Of a stretch of 6,100 nt of DNA, positions 5,941 through 6,100 are shown piece after piece (position 1 is the first letter of the stretch; each line of letters starts with the position of its first letter). The notes beneath the pieces were generated by a model. The model saw only the letters and a list, made by a program, of their open reading frames with translations, was not told the origin of the DNA and made no database searches. Both the position numbers and the translations under genes were made by a program. The stretch is from an uncultured Ruminococcus sp. Its GTDB lineage: Bacteria > Bacillota > Clostridia > Oscillospirales > Acutalibacteraceae. The stretch spans positions 1 to 6,100 of the forward strand of contig CACYBZ010000307.1 in assembly GCA_902772795.1 (NCBI GenBank), written 5' to 3'.

Positions 5941-5963
5941 TAAAAATGCCGTCTTGACGGCAT
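5941..5963 (-). terminator. Minus-strand rho-independent terminator upstream of murA
   Basis: Read on the minus strand, ATGCCGTC and GACGGCAT form an 8-bp perfect stem, followed by TTTTTAAATTT. The plus strand has no T run after the stem, so it acts on minus-strand transcripts. It probably ends a gene beyond the right edge of the window and insulates murA. Its central loop is only two bases if fully paired, so the top pair or two probably open. Confidence 0.75.
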
Positions 5964-6016
5964 CATACAACGGGTAAGCCTATGCAGAGCAATGTCATCA
6001 ACCTAAGAGTTTAGAG

Positions 6017-6096
6017 TTAAAGGGTTGCACCCTTTAAAATCCTGCCAAGGGGACGTTGTCCCCTTGACCCCTACCCGCTTTTTGAAAAAAGCGGGG
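6017..6096 (-). repeat. Three-hairpin intergenic element, copy 2
   Basis: Read on the minus strand, hairpin A' is CCCGCTTTT/AAAAGCGGG (6095-6074). B' is CAAGGGGAC/GTCCCCTTG (6066-6046). C' is TTAAAGGGT/ACCCTTTAA (6037-6017). Linkers TAGGGGT and GCAGGATT match those of the copy at 3051-3122. Stem bases differ between copies but pairing is kept. The element may continue past the window edge. Confidence 0.7.
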
Positions 6097-6100
6097 CAAA

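Noticed and set aside
3051..6096. A composite transposon bounded by the two inverted hairpin elements
   Set aside because: The interior carries two core wall and division genes and no transposase. I see no target-site duplication, and the copies are diverged rather than near-identical.

Overview
The window looks like chromosomal DNA from a low-to-mid GC Firmicute of the Ruminococcus/Oscillospiraceae type. This is inferred from AT-rich intergenic DNA with near-consensus sigma-A promoters, strong AGGAGG-type ribosome binding sites, a TTG-started MurA, a zinc-ribbon membrane protein of a style I associate with gut Clostridia, and GGGGC/GCCCC multi-hairpin intergenic elements. No rRNA or other marker fixes the species. 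I see no tRNA, CRISPR array, transposase or phage gene.

Left part (1-1590). A promoter (35-64) drives a 270-residue zinc-ribbon, Asn-rich, four-helix membrane protein (102-914). A long hairpin (932-967) separates it from a convergent 90-residue basic/acidic small protein (977-1249, minus). Then comes a 341-bp gene-free region. It holds an exact-consensus promoter (TTGACA, 17 bp, TATAAT at 1392-1420) and a leader of about 164 nt with two possible hairpins.

Middle (1591-3127). The leader feeds a secreted lipoprotein esterase (1591-2880): signal peptide with lipobox, Thr/Gln/Glu tandem-repeat linker, a small domain of unknown type, then an alpha/beta hydrolase with Ser-His machinery. Two rho-independent terminators follow (2898-2932, 2984-3014); the second is symmetric and can serve both strands. 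Next is a three-hairpin element (3051-3122) that ends five bases before the stop codon of the oppositely oriented ftsQ.

Right part (3128-6100). A tight minus-strand pair, murA (4569-5825) then ftsQ/divIB (3128-4552) with 16 bp between them, links the first committed step of peptidoglycan precursor synthesis to the divisome. FtsQ is unusually long: about 150 charged cytoplasmic residues and an extreme Glu-rich extracellular tail. A minus-strand terminator (5941-5963) lies upstream of murA. Beyond it is a second three-hairpin element (6017-6096), related to the first and inverted relative to it.

Most of the window is ordinary housekeeping and cell-surface content. The points most worth a second look are the inverted pair of three-hairpin elements with covarying stems, the acidic tail of FtsQ, the repeat-bearing zinc-ribbon membrane protein and the small conserved-looking protein. 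I did not find convincing evidence of a new multi-gene system.
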